DNA of 64,000 bases from NCBI GenBank assembly GCA_018136815.1, contig CM030945.1, positions 780,605 to 844,604 of the forward strand. Direction: 5' to 3'. The position numbers were made by a program, and so were the translations under genes. This document shows positions 33,339 through 44,324 of the stretch, piece by piece (the first letter of the stretch is position 1; every line of letters begins with the position of its first letter). This DNA is from Isochrysis galbana. Its lineage: Eukaryota; Haptophyta; Isochrysidales; Isochrysidaceae. The notes below the pieces were generated by a model. That model made no database searches and was not told the DNA's origin. It saw only the letters and a list, made by a program, of their open reading frames with translations.

Positions 33339-34288
33339 CCTCTTTTGACGGAACGCGACTTCAGGGGCTGGTGAGGCGAGGCGAGTTTGTAGGGTACGAG
33401 TGTTACGAGAGCGAGAGCGACGAGAGCGAGAGCGACGGATGACGACTGACGACAGGACGTCGGACAACGATGCAGAAAACAACAGGATGCACCGACTCAC
33501 TCACGAACGCACCAGAATCATTCACCCAAACCAAGCAAAACATGAAATAACCGAGACCCCACATCGCCGGTAACTCAAACACGTCGCGAGAGACGGAGAG
33601 GGAGAGCGAGAGAGAGAGAGAGAGATTCCGCAGCGATGGCCGGAGCGTGTCTTCGTTTTGGATTTCCCACCAAGGCGGAAAGTCGAAGAGGAATGTTATG
33701 TCGCGCAACCGCGGCGATCACTTTGGATACAGATCGCAGCGAGATATCCTTGCAACCGAAGAAATCTTGCTGTTGAGCGTGGACCTTCTAGACGTTTCTA
33801 TCGAGCAACCCCGAGTAGCAACCAAGGGGGGAGAAAACCAAAAACCAACGGGACCAAGCAAGGGCTTTCATGCAACTTGCATCAAGGAGAAAGATTCCCT
33901 CACCCAAGCAGCGAACCTAAATCGATCTCCAAGGGGAGATGGCAAACCAAGGAGAAAGGAGAAAGATTCCCTCACCCAACCAAGCAGCGAACCTAAATCG
34001 ATCTCCAATGGGCGAGATGGCAAACCAAACCTGATTGCCCCGAGAAGCAGGTAAAGAAACGCGGTGTGATAGCGAATTAAACCTTTTGCGATGCGCCTCC
34101 TAGGAGGAAGAAAGGTGGGAAAACTTCCCTTCCCTTCGAGAGAAAGAGAGAGGGCGCTCCACAACCCTAGATCCTAGGCGTCCACGCGAAGTTTTTGACC
34201 GAGAACGAGAACGAGAGAATTATATAACGATAAATACCGAACGAAGAGAAGAGAGAAGCCTAACGAGCGTCGATTCGCGAATGCGACA

Positions 34289-35817
34289 GCTTGGCATGGA
34301 GCAGCAGAGCGGTGGCGAGAGTAGCAAAAGGACAAAGGGAGAAAGGGAGAGCGATGGAGGCGAGGGAGGGAGGGAGGGAGGAGGGAGCGGGCGAGCGAGC
34401 GAGCGAGGGAGGGAGAGCGGGCGGGCGAGCGAGGGAGGCAGGCTGGCAGGCAGGCAGGGAGGCGGGCAGAGAGTTAGGCGGGCTGGGAGGGATGGAGGGA
34501 TGGAGGGATGGAGGGATGGAGGGAGAGAGCGCGTCGTACGGGCCACGGGCCGTCCCTCGTCCCGCCGTGCCCCCCCCCCGCACATATCTATTTTTTACAC
34601 TATTTTTCTCTATTTTTTTTCGACGGCAAAAAACATACTACTACTGTTTTTGCTGTTTTATTTCTAAGTTGCGGACTGTGTTTCGCATGTAGGATGTAGG
34701 TCAAGGGCAGGCCCAAGCGGGTGTGGGAGCGCGAGTCGCGAGTCCTGGCCCGCGCCCCCTTGGGGTCTCGGCCGGGTTGATGAGTATTCAGCCCCTGCCA
34801 AAAAGGAGGGGCTGAGGTTGACTATGCAGGCCCAGCCAGGCGGGTGTGATGAGCATGAGCTGGCTGAAAATGGGTTTGACAGACTTCTTTACTGTTTAAC
34901 TTTTCATATTGTACTGAGATGTAATAGTACAAAGTAGAATTCGAAGATTCCAGGATCCCAACCTCCATGTCATCAACTCGGCAGTGGAGTAGGAGGAGTG
35001 CGGCCTTCTCTCGGAGGCTCTCCCCCCCTCTCCCCCCCCCCCCCCCCCCCCTCTCTCTCCCCCCCTTCATACAGCAGTACGACGTGCCCACACACACCTC
35101 TTCTCATCGTCGGGCTAGATGTGAATGAAGGAAGAGCCTTTATTTCGTCCGGATGATTCGTCTTCTTCCCTGCCACGAGCGAGGGAGGGAATCGTTTTCA
35201 GGGCTTCTTGCTGCCCCCTCCTCCCCCTTCCCCGCCCCTCCTCCCCCCTCTCCTCTTCACGCCCACCCTCTTCCCTCTCGCCCGCCCCCCCCCCCCATTT
35301 CCCCTCCACCACCCTCTCTCCTCTGACTGTCCCGCCCCCCCCCCCCCCGCCCCAAGAGAGGGGGCGGAGAGGAGCCCACACAACTCTGCGGGGGAAGCCG
35401 ACGCCGCGGGGGTGCAGAGAGAGAGGGAAGGGGCGCCCCGGGGCCATGCCACGGTACGATAAGAAACCGCCGTGTGCCACGATATATGACGACTTGGTCT
35501 CACTAGCCATCGGCGGCGGCCGGCCGAGAGTGGGAGCGAGAGAGAGTGCGCGCGCTCCCTGAGCCCTCCCTCCCTCCCTCCCTCTCTCTTCCCCCCCCCC
35601 TCGCCCTCGCCCTCGCCCGCATCCACCACGGGCGCTCACCCTTCCGTCTCTCTCTCTCTCTCCATCTCCCTCCCTCTCTCTCTCACCCTCTCTCTTTCTC
35701 CTGAATCACACAAGCCAGCCTGCTAGCTCGCGTGGATGGAGGGAGAGAGAAGGGGGGGGGGGGAAGAAGCGGAGCGAGAGAAAGAGATACAAGGCACGCC
35801 CATCCTCCATTTTCTGA
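34289..35817. other. Low-complexity spacer with a family A fragment and MDH leader
   Basis: 34340-34540 is GGGA/GGCA-rich. 34690-34860 resembles family A in minus sense (shared block GGGCAGGCCC...GTGGGAGYGCGAGTC and AGCCCCTGCC...GGGGCTG). 35030-35800 has long C-runs and CT tracts on the sense strand of the mitochondrial MDH gene. No gene is supported. Confidence 0.5.
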
Positions 35818-37504
35818 ATGAGGAAGATGTCTGAAGCGCGCGCGGTTGTGGCCGTTTGCAGGAGGGGGAGCATGCTGTCCAACCTCGCCTCCACCTTCTC
35901 GCGACGCACGGGCGTGCGCTACATGTCCTCGGGAAGCCACGTCAAAGTGGCCGTGCTCGGTGCGGCTGGCGGCATCGGTCAGCCGCTTTCGATGCTCTGC
36001 AAGCTCTCTGAGAACATCGATGAAGTGGCGTGCTACGATGTGGTCGGCACGCCCGGTGTCGCTGCCGACCTCTCACACATCCCGACCAAGGCCAAGATCA
36101 CGGGCGACCTGCCGTCGGCCGGCACATGGCCGCCCTCTGGCAACGCGGGCCTCGAGCGCGCCCTCACCGGTGCCTCGGTGGTTGTGATTCCGGCAGGCGT
36201 GCCGCGCAAGCCGGGCATGACGCGCGACGATCTCTTCAATACCAATGCTTCTATCGTGCAGACTCTCGTCCAGGGCTGCGCCAAGTACTGCCCCGACGCG
36301 GTGCTCGCGATCATTTCCAACCCAGTTAACTCCACTGTGCCCATTGCGGCCGAGGTGCTCAAGAAGGCTGGCTGCTATGACAAGAACAAGGTGCTCGGCG
36401 TCACAACCCTCGACGTGATCCGCGCCAACACATTCCTCGCGGAGAAGCTCGGCAAGAATCCCAAGGAGATCAACGTGCCCGTCATCGGTGGCCACGCAGG
36501 CATCACCATCCTGCCGCTGCTTTCACAGGTGCCAGGCGCGTCGGCGTTGCCTCAGGACGTGACCGCTGCGCTCACGCATCGCATCCAGGTGAGGGCACAC
36601 AGGATATGTATGGAGAGACTCGACCCGCCCGCTCTGCATAGCTGGGCCGGGAGCAAGGAGTGCGAGGAGCCCGCGGGGCAAGAAGGGAGTGCGAGGCCCG
36701 AGGCAGACGAGCCGAGGCGTTCCGGCCCGGTTTGTGTACCTGACCGGGCTCGAAATTATCTTGGGGTGCAATGGGCGGATAACGAAAGCTCGCCGTCCTC
36801 TCCATGCAGTTCGGCGGCGATGAGGTTGTGCAGGCCAAGGCTGGCTCTGGCTCTGCCACTCTCTCGATGGCCTACGCGGGATACCTCTTCACTGGTGCGT
36901 GCCCGTTTGCGATGGGATGGTTGTGGCGGGCACTTTGCAAGGTTGGCCTACTTGAAATGATCGCAGGCGGCTTGCGGGCTCGCATCGATGCGCTGTGTGG
37001 CCTTGCACGGGTAGACGGCACGGCCGAACAACACGTCCGCCCATCTGCCCTTGCCGCCCATGCTCGGTGGCTCGTATTGAGCAAACTCTGCAAGCTTCTT
37101 CATTCTGATCGTTTCGGCCTCTTTATCGATATACAGAGGGTGTCATCAAGGCTATGAAGGGCGAGGAGGTTATCCAGTGCGCGTTTGTCGAGTCCACCTT
37201 GACGTCGGCTCCGTTTTTTGCCTCGCCCTGCAAGTTTGGCCCCGGCGGAGTTGAGGAAGTGCGATTCAACCGCACTGCTCGCCATGTATCCTCCCTCTTG
37301 TTCCCTGCCGATGGTGTACCTGGCGTTTGCCCTGCCTCGCGAGTGGCTACGCGCCAAGTCTCTCACCCCCGCGGCCCCTCATCGTATTTGAAGGTGCTCG
37401 GCTTTGGCGAGCTCTCCGCATACGAGAAGCAGTGGTTCGACAAGATGATCCCCGACCTGCAGAAGCAGATCACCAAGGGCATCGACTTCGTCAACAAAGC
37501 CTGA
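35818..37504 (+). CDS. Malate dehydrogenase, mitochondrial type (4 exons)
   Basis: Exons 35818-36588, 36810-36894, 37137-37258 and 37394-37504 join in phase to 362 aa; all introns are GT-AG. The first about 40 residues are Arg/Ser/Ala-rich without acids after residue 6 ([22 protein letters not shown]), a typical mitochondrial presequence. In-frame ATGs at 35827 and 35872 are possible alternative starts, and 35872 gives the most classical presequence. Motifs: [13 protein letters not shown] (NAD), [15 protein letters not shown] (substrate arginines), [23 protein letters not shown] (Asp-Arg) and catalytic His in IGGHAGITI. The enzyme oxidises malate to oxaloacetate in the TCA cycle and malate shuttles. 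A peroxisomal or plastid copy could look similar; no PTS1 is seen (ends VNKA). Confidence 0.95.
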
Positions 37505-37979
37505 GCGCTTGAGATCTGTTGCATCGCTTTCAACCGCCTTGCCGTCCAGCTCTGTTAGCTCGTATACACGTGAGGCGCGTTGTCGGCCTCTTCTTTTGAG
37601 TGAAGATGAAGCCCTCCACTCTCACTTCATGACTTGCGTGCGTTTTCACCCACCACAACAAACGCGATCTGCTCGGGCACTGAGCGTTGACTAGAGACTT
37701 TTTCGCCCTTGCCAAGCAGCCGTTCTGGCGGCACCTCTAGTGCGACGGCCATATGCCGGGAAAGGTGAGGAATGGCCGTCGAAGATGTGCCGTTTGAACT
37801 ATCTGGGTTGCCGACATACGCATTAGATAATGAGCCGTTGCGAGCGAGCAACTTGTTGGTCGCGCTCTTGCGGTTGCTGCTTTTTATTAGGAGGGTGTGA
37901 TGTAGTGTCGGTGGTCCGTGATAATGCATTTCGCGCCGTCCACCGTCGTGTCGTTCGTCGTGGCTGGTCTAGGTTCCTT
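37505..37979. other. 3' flank of the mitochondrial MDH gene
   Basis: About 470 bp without a recognisable gene between the MDH stop and the family A insertion. Confidence 0.4.
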
Positions 37980-37998
37980 TTGTGGACTTAGCATTGAA

Positions 37999-38938
37999 CA
38001 ACCTACTTTTATAAGTGGGGGTCAATGGGGGCCTCGCGCCCCCCTCTCTCCATCGCGGACACCCCCCGGGGTGGGCCCGTACAATCAACCCCAGCCCCTG
38101 CCCTTTGGCAGGGGCTGGGCAATCAACACTCTGGCCCAGACCCCTAGTGGGCGCGGGCCGAGACTCGCACTCCCACGCCCAGCATGGGCCTGCCCTCGAG
38201 CTGACTCCCCCCCCTCCCCTGGTCGCCAGGCATACAGAGGCCACTGGGAGGCTCCAATGGCCAGCGTGGCAAGCGTGCATGGGAGAGGCAGGGGGGGCCA
38301 GGGGCTGAGCCCCAGCCTCCACTGCCCCCTGAGCTGCCCTTGCTGGCCCTCTGGGAGCCCCCAAAGGCCCTCTGAGAGCAGGCCGTGGCGCGCCGCATGG
38401 CGACGCGCCGCAGGGAGAGGGGCGGAGGAGAATGGAGAGAGGGAGAGGGGGGAATTTGCGCCCCCCCCCGATGGAGTGCGGTAAGAAACGGGCCCCGTTT
38501 GCGTTAGCAAACGGGCGAAGGGGGGCGGCTGGCGACAGGAGGGGCGAGAAGAAGGGAGTGGCTCAAGACGTCCCTGTGGCAGGTATCGGGGGGCGCAGTC
38601 ATTTATTTCTTCGAGGACTGCTCGCGGCGCGAGCTGTAAGGGCCGTTCTGCTTCACGACGAGAGGTCCCTCCCCCCCCCCCCGGTGTTTTCCCCCGGAGA
38701 GTCGGCCGGCGTCGACCGGCGGCGACCGGTCCGCCTCAATGGGTTTTCCCTCATTGTAACTTGTGGGGAGTTATAATGGGAGCCGGGGGTTTGCGAGGGG
38801 GGAGATTTGAAGGGATGCATATGTGTATGTGTCTGTGCCATCACTTCAAGGCGTGCGGGCAAGTGCGCTGAGGGGTGTCGTGATAGTACCGGGCTAGTGG
38901 GAGTAGTGGTACTGGTACTAACGCTCAGTTGTTTTATC
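37999..38938 (+). mobile_element. Family A non-autonomous retroposon, copy 2 (940 bp)
   Basis: Flanked by the 19-bp TSD TTGTGGACTTAGCATTGAA at 37980-37998 and 38939-38957. Begins CAACCTACTT... (hairpin) and ends CTAACGCTCAGTTGTTTTATC. Nearly identical to the reverse complement of 21095-22014, differing by a CAT insertion near 38278, a 10-bp duplication near 38715 and an extra GGTACT near 38913. The short ORF from 38015 (MGVNGGLAPPS...) is only weak evidence for coding. Confidence 0.93.
38002..38019 (+). other. 5'-terminal hairpin of family A copy 2
   Basis: Stem CCTACTT/AAGTGGG, loop TTAT, 3 nt from the TSD; ATG at 38025. Confidence 0.76.
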
Positions 38939-38957
38939 TTGTGGACTTAGCATTGAA

Positions 38958-40455
38958 TCGAGTGGGGAGGTTCGTCTCATCGTATGCGCGAGTACAAGGA
39001 CCCAGGCTAGCTAAAAAAATCTGAAGATTCTGAGAGACTGCAACCTCAAGGTCAGGGTCGGTTTTTGCCTCCGCACCACGCACGCACTCCCTCCCATGGA
39101 ACCTATTAAGCCCCCCTCCGTTCCCCTAACTAAAAGGAGGGTGTGAACAGGTGTGTGGAGGGTTCACTACTTCTTGAGCGCGCGGCTTTTTGCAAGAGGC
39201 TGCAACCTCAACCTCAAGTTTGGTGGTTGGTTGCGTTTTTTTTTTGACGCAAATGCCCCCACAAAAGTGGGTATATAAACGTATAAACCTCTACTGACAC
39301 ACACCCCTCCGACCTCCGACCTCCGACCTACCCCTACCCCCTGTTTCCTGTTTGCCCGCGCCCAACCGCGCACGCTTTGCAAGCACACTTCCAACCACGT
39401 AATGTGTAACGTCTTGGGTCTTGTTGCTCATGAGAATGTACGTGACTTGACGCTTACGGTACAGCGCGTGCGGCTACCAGACGGCGGGGGCGTGCCATCC
39501 AAGGTGGTGCACGAGCTGTAGCGCAATCAGCAATCAGAGTGCCCTCCGCAAGGCGCAAGGCGGCGCCAACGCCGCGCGAAGGAGGGAGCGCCAGAAGGCG
39601 CCCTGTTGGTTGGGAAGGGACCACGGCAATGCGGAGCATCGAATCGAGCCCACTTGCGTGGCATCTACGAGCCCGCAGTGAGCCGCGGAGCCGCATCGGA
39701 GCGCAAGGACCTCTCGTCGAGAGTGAGGTGCCAGAGCACGCTCTGCATCGCCTCGGCGTGTGCACTCGGCACGCCGCTCTCAGCTCTCAGCCACCGAGGC
39801 AAGTCTAGCTTGCAGCCGGCACAGGGCCGCCCGACGAGACTCTTGACGACGTGCGAAGGCGGCGGTGGTCCAGCGCCTTGGCATTGGCACCCGGTCCTTG
39901 AGGTTGGGCGAGAGAGACGCAGAGCCACTGCAATATTGGTCGGTGGTCTACATGAGTGGCGCATTGAGCGACGGCCATATGGCATATGGCTCGCAGCGCG
40001 CGCGCGCGCGCGGGCTCGGTTCGAAGTTGGGCTCTCCGGGCCTCCGGTGGCCGGTGGCGGATGCTAGCGCGCGTGCTTTCGGGCGCCGCGGCTGCCGATT
40101 TCGACGCGGCTTGGGGTCGCGTCGCGCGCGATTGGCGTGGCTGGCTCGGCGGTTCCTAGGTATATGGGGCCTGGCGCGGGCTGATATGAACATTAACGGA
40201 CTCGCATAGCGCCTGGCGCCTGGCGTCGTTTTGAATTTGGGCTCTCCGAGATAGAGATAGCGTTTTTGTTTTTAGGCCGGTTTTGCCTTTTTTTAGTTTT
40301 TGTTTTTAGGTTTAGGTTACGCTTTGTTGTGGCACAACGTTGTGGGGGCTGGGGGGGGGGGGGGGGGGCTGGAGCCCAAAGGGCATCGAATATGTGCTAG
40401 ATGGGTATTTTCCGGGGTTTCTACCGCTTTACTTTGGTGTATTTCCTCTATCCTG
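38958..40455. other. Intergenic, no gene recognised
   Basis: Contains poly-T (39235-39245), CCGACCT triplication (39306-39328), alternating CG near 39998-40012 and a G-run (40350-40370). Several 300-450 bp frames at 39454-40210 show no motif I recognise. Confidence 0.4.
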
Positions 40456-40465
40456 TAGTTCATTT

Positions 40466-40504
40466 TTACACCCTTAGAAGTTAAACTAGTGTTTGACCGC
40501 CCTA
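40466..40504. mobile_element. Single TIR end of a TAGGGCGGTCAAACA-type element
   Basis: ACACCCTTAGAAGTTAAACTAGTGTTTGACCGCCCTA-type right end like those at 4366-4380 and 52490-52529. No matching left end was found nearby. Confidence 0.6.
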
Positions 40505-40589
40505 TAGAACGTGTTTCCTCGTCGAGTTCGCCTTTTTTTTCAGAAGAGGGGCTTGTGAACGAGGGCCGAGGCGCGGCCTGAAACGGCTT

Positions 40590-41540
40590 GAGAGGGAATC
40601 CCCCCCCCATGGTGTGGCGGCGCTCCGTGGAGAGAGAGAGAGAGAGGGAGCCACGCCGCCGTCCACGTGTGCGCCCACCGCGCCCACCGCGCTGCCGCCC
40701 GCTGTGCCCCTCCCCCCGCATCCTCTTCCGCCCCCCGTTGCACCCTCAGGGAGGGGGGTTGGTTGAATTCCCCACGGGAAGGAGAGAGAAGAGAGAATTC
40801 TAGAGCGGAGAGAGAGAGGAAAGAGAGGAGAGGGCGGGGAGGGGGGCGGGGTGGGGGGTGAGGGAGGGAGAGGCGGGGGAGAATCTGGCGGTCGACGAGG
40901 TTCTGGCGGGGGGGGGGGGGGGGGGGGGGGGGGGGGAGAGAGGGGGGGGCGGGGGGGGGGCGGGGGCGGGGCGGAGCTGCGCGAGCTGAGGAGAGAGAGA
41001 AGGGAGAAGAGAGAGAGAGCGGAGGAGGCGTGAGAGGGCCGACGGAGAGAGAAGAAGAAGCGAGGCGGGAGGCGAGAGGAGGGAGAATGGGAGACGAGAG
41101 AAGGGGGGGGGGAGTGAGAGAAGAGAGAAGATGGGAGAGAAGGAGAGAGAGGAGAGTGTGGAGAGGAGAGAGTGTGGAGAGGACAGATGGTATGAAGAGA
41201 GAGCAGAGGGGAGAGAGAGGAGAGAGAGAGGAGAGAGAGGAGAGAGGAGAGAGAGGGAATAAAACGGGGAGGGGGGAGGGGGGCAAGCCGAGGAGAGGGC
41301 GAGATAACTGAGAGGTGCTGCAGCCAGGGGGAGAGAGAGGGCCCTCGCACCGACGCCCTTTTCTCTCTCGTCTCTCTCTCCTCTCGCTTCTCTCTCGTCT
41401 GGACCCGTCTCTCGCCCCGTCTCTCCTCCCGTCTTTCGGTCCGTCACTCTCGTCTCTCGTCTCCCTCCCTCTCCCTCTCCCTCTCCCTCTCTCCCTCTCT
41501 CTCTCATCCTCCCCTGCGTGTGAGCGCAAAGGCGTACGTT
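40590..41540. repeat. GA then CT low-complexity tract upstream of the sigma factor gene
   Basis: GA-rich 40620-41310, with a G-run at 40908-40936, switching to CT-rich 41360-41510 directly before the sigma gene. Long frames through it are Leu/Ser/Pro or Arg/Glu strings, not genes. The CT part is the likely leader of the downstream gene. Confidence 0.85.
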
Positions 41541-41544
41541 CCCC

Positions 41545-43193
41545 ATGTGGGAAGCGATGCTGCTGCTCGCGCCCTCCGCCTTCTGCGTCACCCTCAGCAG
41601 CTCTCCTTCTCTCTCCACTCCGCCGCGCTGGTCGTCGCTCGTCCACTCGCCTTCCTTGCCATGCTCCTCCCAGCTCGTGCGCCCTGAGGTGTTGAGACCT
41701 CCGCCCAACCTTGCTGAGCTCGAGCGGGAGGCTCAACTTGCTGGCCAGCACCTCGTCCGCTCGCCAGAGGTGCTGCGGAGCTTTTGCGGCGGCACCGGGC
41801 AGCTGACGGAGCGGCTGCCCCTCCTATCCAACACCGAGACACTCGAGCTGATCCAGCGCGCCTGGTTCTTCATCACGGCGTCCGAGGCGCGTCGAGATCT
41901 ACAGGCAGAGGCCAACGAGGCACACTTTGGCGGCGACGCGCTCTATTCGCAGCCCATCTTACACACCGCGGTACTTCAGCGGATGCGACAGACGAGCAGC
42001 GCCGAGACGCGGAGACGAACCTCGGTTGCGCGCGGCAGGGGCAAGATAAACACGGCGCCGACGGGCGGCGCCGCGGCCGAGCAGCAGACATGTGCGGCGG
42101 AAGCTTCCGATGCCAGCGCGCCGCGCACGGACGAGGGCGCCAAGCCCCGTGCCACCACCAAGTGCGGTGTATCCACCCATTGGCCGTCGCGCGACGTTGC
42201 GGAGATGCGCGAGCTGCTGCCGGAGACCATGTCCGATGTTGAATTCCGTCTCCGCGAGACCATCGGACGCGCAGCCTACTCGCGGCTGTTTGCTCACAAC
42301 CAGGTCCGCGCCGTTGGACGCGCGCGCGCCGGCCAGCCTCTCGTAACGCTCCGCCTCTTCGTTTGTCCACCTCGCCGCTTACACATCCCGCCCTGTTGCC
42401 GTCTCAGGGCCTAATCTACAAGGAGGTCAACAGCCTTCTGCCCAACTGGCGTGAGGCCTCAGTCATCGAGAAGGCCGACTTTCTTCAGGAAGGCGCGCAG
42501 GGCCTCTTGCGCGCCCTTCGCCTCTTCGACGTTCGCCGTGGCGTCGCCTTCTCGACCTATGCCGTGTGGCATATCCGTGCCTACGTGCTTCGCGCTGTGC
42601 GCGACAAGGGGCGGCTCGTGCGCCTGCCGCAGGCGCTGCAGCACGACATGAAGCAAATTCGGAGGGCGCGATATAGATTCGCCGTCGACCACCAGGGAGC
42701 CACGCCATCTGCAGCGCAGCTTGCCGAGATGCTCTCGTGGTCTAGTGAACGTGTCCAGGCCGCTATGACCGGCTTGGCGCAATCTGCCTGCCTGTCTCTC
42801 GATGCGGAGGTCGGTGGCACATTGCGCGGGGTTGCCGCCGGCGGTGCTGGGGCGGGCTCGGGGGCGAGCCGCGCCCTTGGGGACACGGTCGCAGCGGCCG
42901 ATGGGCGGTGCGTTCTCGGACGCACCGGACTGCTGAACCACGCCGACGCCGAAGGAGGCCTCACTGTGCGTGACTCGTTTGAGACCACGTTGGCGGCTGC
43001 TCAGCGCGAGCGCGATCCGCGCCGCGTCAAGATCACCCGACTCAAGTACGGCCTGGAGGATGGACGTGAGTGGACGTATCCTCAATTGGCCGAGCGCTTC
43101 CAGCTGACTGTCGATGGCGCCCGAAGCATTGTGCGCGCCGAAGTGGCATACCTTCGCAAGGAGAAAGCTAAGCTGCTCGCCGAATATTATTGA
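41545..43193 (+). CDS. Sigma-70 RNA polymerase sigma factor, probably plastid-targeted (2 exons)
   Basis: Exons 41545-42303 and 42408-43193 join in phase to 514 aa; one GT-AG intron splits region 2.1 (AHNQ|GLIYKEV). The N-terminus has a hydrophobic stretch (MLLLAPSAFCVTL) then a Ser/Pro/Arg-rich segment, as expected for a signal plus transit peptide. Residues about 50-250 are a poorly conserved extension. Region 2 is clear: DFLQEGAQGLLRALRLFDVRRGVAFSTYAVWHIRAYVLRAVR (2.2-2.4, -10 recognition), then VRLPQALQHDM and region 3. Region 4 is near the C-terminus: ITRLKYGLEDGREWTYPQLAERFQLTVDGARSIVRAEVAYLRK (-35 helix-turn-helix). A Gly/Ala-rich loop (about residues 395-440) separates 3 from 4. Such nuclear-encoded factors direct the plastid-encoded RNA polymerase; plastid location is inferred. 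Confidence 0.9.
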
Positions 43194-44160
43194 GCTGATG
43201 AGCAAAAGAGTTCGCCACGCGGCTCAGCCGGCGGTGGCTAGTGTCTTACTTATTGACGGCGGCGCACGCGCACGATCGCGGCAGTGCGCACGCCGGCCCT
43301 CCGGCCCCTTCATGATAGGGCCGGGCCTTATTGATAGAGTTTGATGAGGGGCGGGGCTCGTTGTCGAGGGTCAGTTCGCCCTGCGACGCGCCCACATTAG
43401 ATACTTGGGACTCGGTTAGGCAGGAAACGCGGATGGGGCAACTTGGAAATTCAGAGTTCACGGTTGTCACGTCCGAGGTGTTTACGCACCGTTCGACTGG
43501 ACTTCTCTCAGTTACCTTCTTGTATTGGGCAGTGCTGTGGTGCGCTATCTGTACGCCGTGCCACACTGCACACTGCGTGTCGTCGATGGAACTTCACCGC
43601 GTGGTGCGATCTAACCTTGTGCACTCGTTGCATTTTGTGCGGTGTGGAAGCGCGGCGCTGCGCGCATCATACGCCACGCGCCGCCCACCTCTCTCATCGC
43701 ACGATTTCACGCTATAATAACAATATTTTCAAATAACAAATAAAAAACATCTTAAAACGATACTACTCAGAAAATCATAAAAACTACTTTGAGATCATAA
43801 AAGGGGAAATCTCCCCTCTGCCTCTGCGGGCCACTTGTGAGAACGGGAGGCCGCGCCTTATGGAAACAATTATCGTAAATGATGAGATTATTTACCGTAT
43901 CGTCGTCGGCTGACCCGCGAGAGCGCTTCCCCCCCCCTTGGCCCTTGGCCCTTGGTCGCGCTTCCTGTTCGCTTGACTTCGGGCAGTTAGTTAGCCGGGC
44001 GGCGCGGGCGGGTGGCCATGGCTTTCCTACGCGTCCGCATGGCGCTGCGGTGGCCGGAGCGGTCCCCGATGGGCCGCTGTACCTATGTATGGCGGCGTGG
44101 CGAACTTTATATTGCGCGTAGTATGCGTAAACTGCCGCGCACTGTTTTCTGGTCACCGAG
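43194..44160. other. Intergenic, no gene recognised
   Basis: AT-rich stretch at 43700-43900 with oligo-A/TAA words. No supported gene. Confidence 0.4.
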
Positions 44161-44163
44161 AGT

Positions 44164-44245
44164 ATGTGTGCATGTGTGTGTGTGTGTGCATGTGTGTGTG
44201 TGTGCATGTGTGTGCATGTGTGTGTGTGTGCATGTGTGTGTGTGT

Positions 44246-44322
<77 letters not shown>
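44164..44322. repeat. (TG)n microsatellite with CATG interruptions
   Basis: About 160 bp of TG/CATG repeats; frames through it encode only Cys-Val. Confidence 0.95.

Positions 44323-44324
<2 letters not shown>

Larger units (their letters stand above)
32380..34288 (-). mobile_element. Ty3/gypsy-type solo LTR, expanded by tandem repeats
   Basis: The minus strand begins at 34288 with TGTCGCATTCGCGAATCGAC and follows the 3' LTR at 61292-62141 in blocks: 34030-34288 vs 61292-61560; 33360-33480 vs 61800-61920; 32380-32520 vs 61910-62030. Two tandem arrays (32650-33080 and 33156-33338) and a duplicated 70-bp block (33885-34025) sit between the blocks. The distal end is not resolved and no internal coding region is attached, so it is called a solo or degraded LTR. 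Confidence 0.7.

Noticed and set aside
39454..40210. Frames of 100-150 aa between family A copy 2 and the sigma gene
   Set aside because: No recognised motif and compositional bias on both strands.
40502..41751. Large Ser/Pro/Leu-rich frames on the minus strand before the sigma gene
   Set aside because: They follow the GA/CT composition and have no motif; the sigma gene explains the coding strand.
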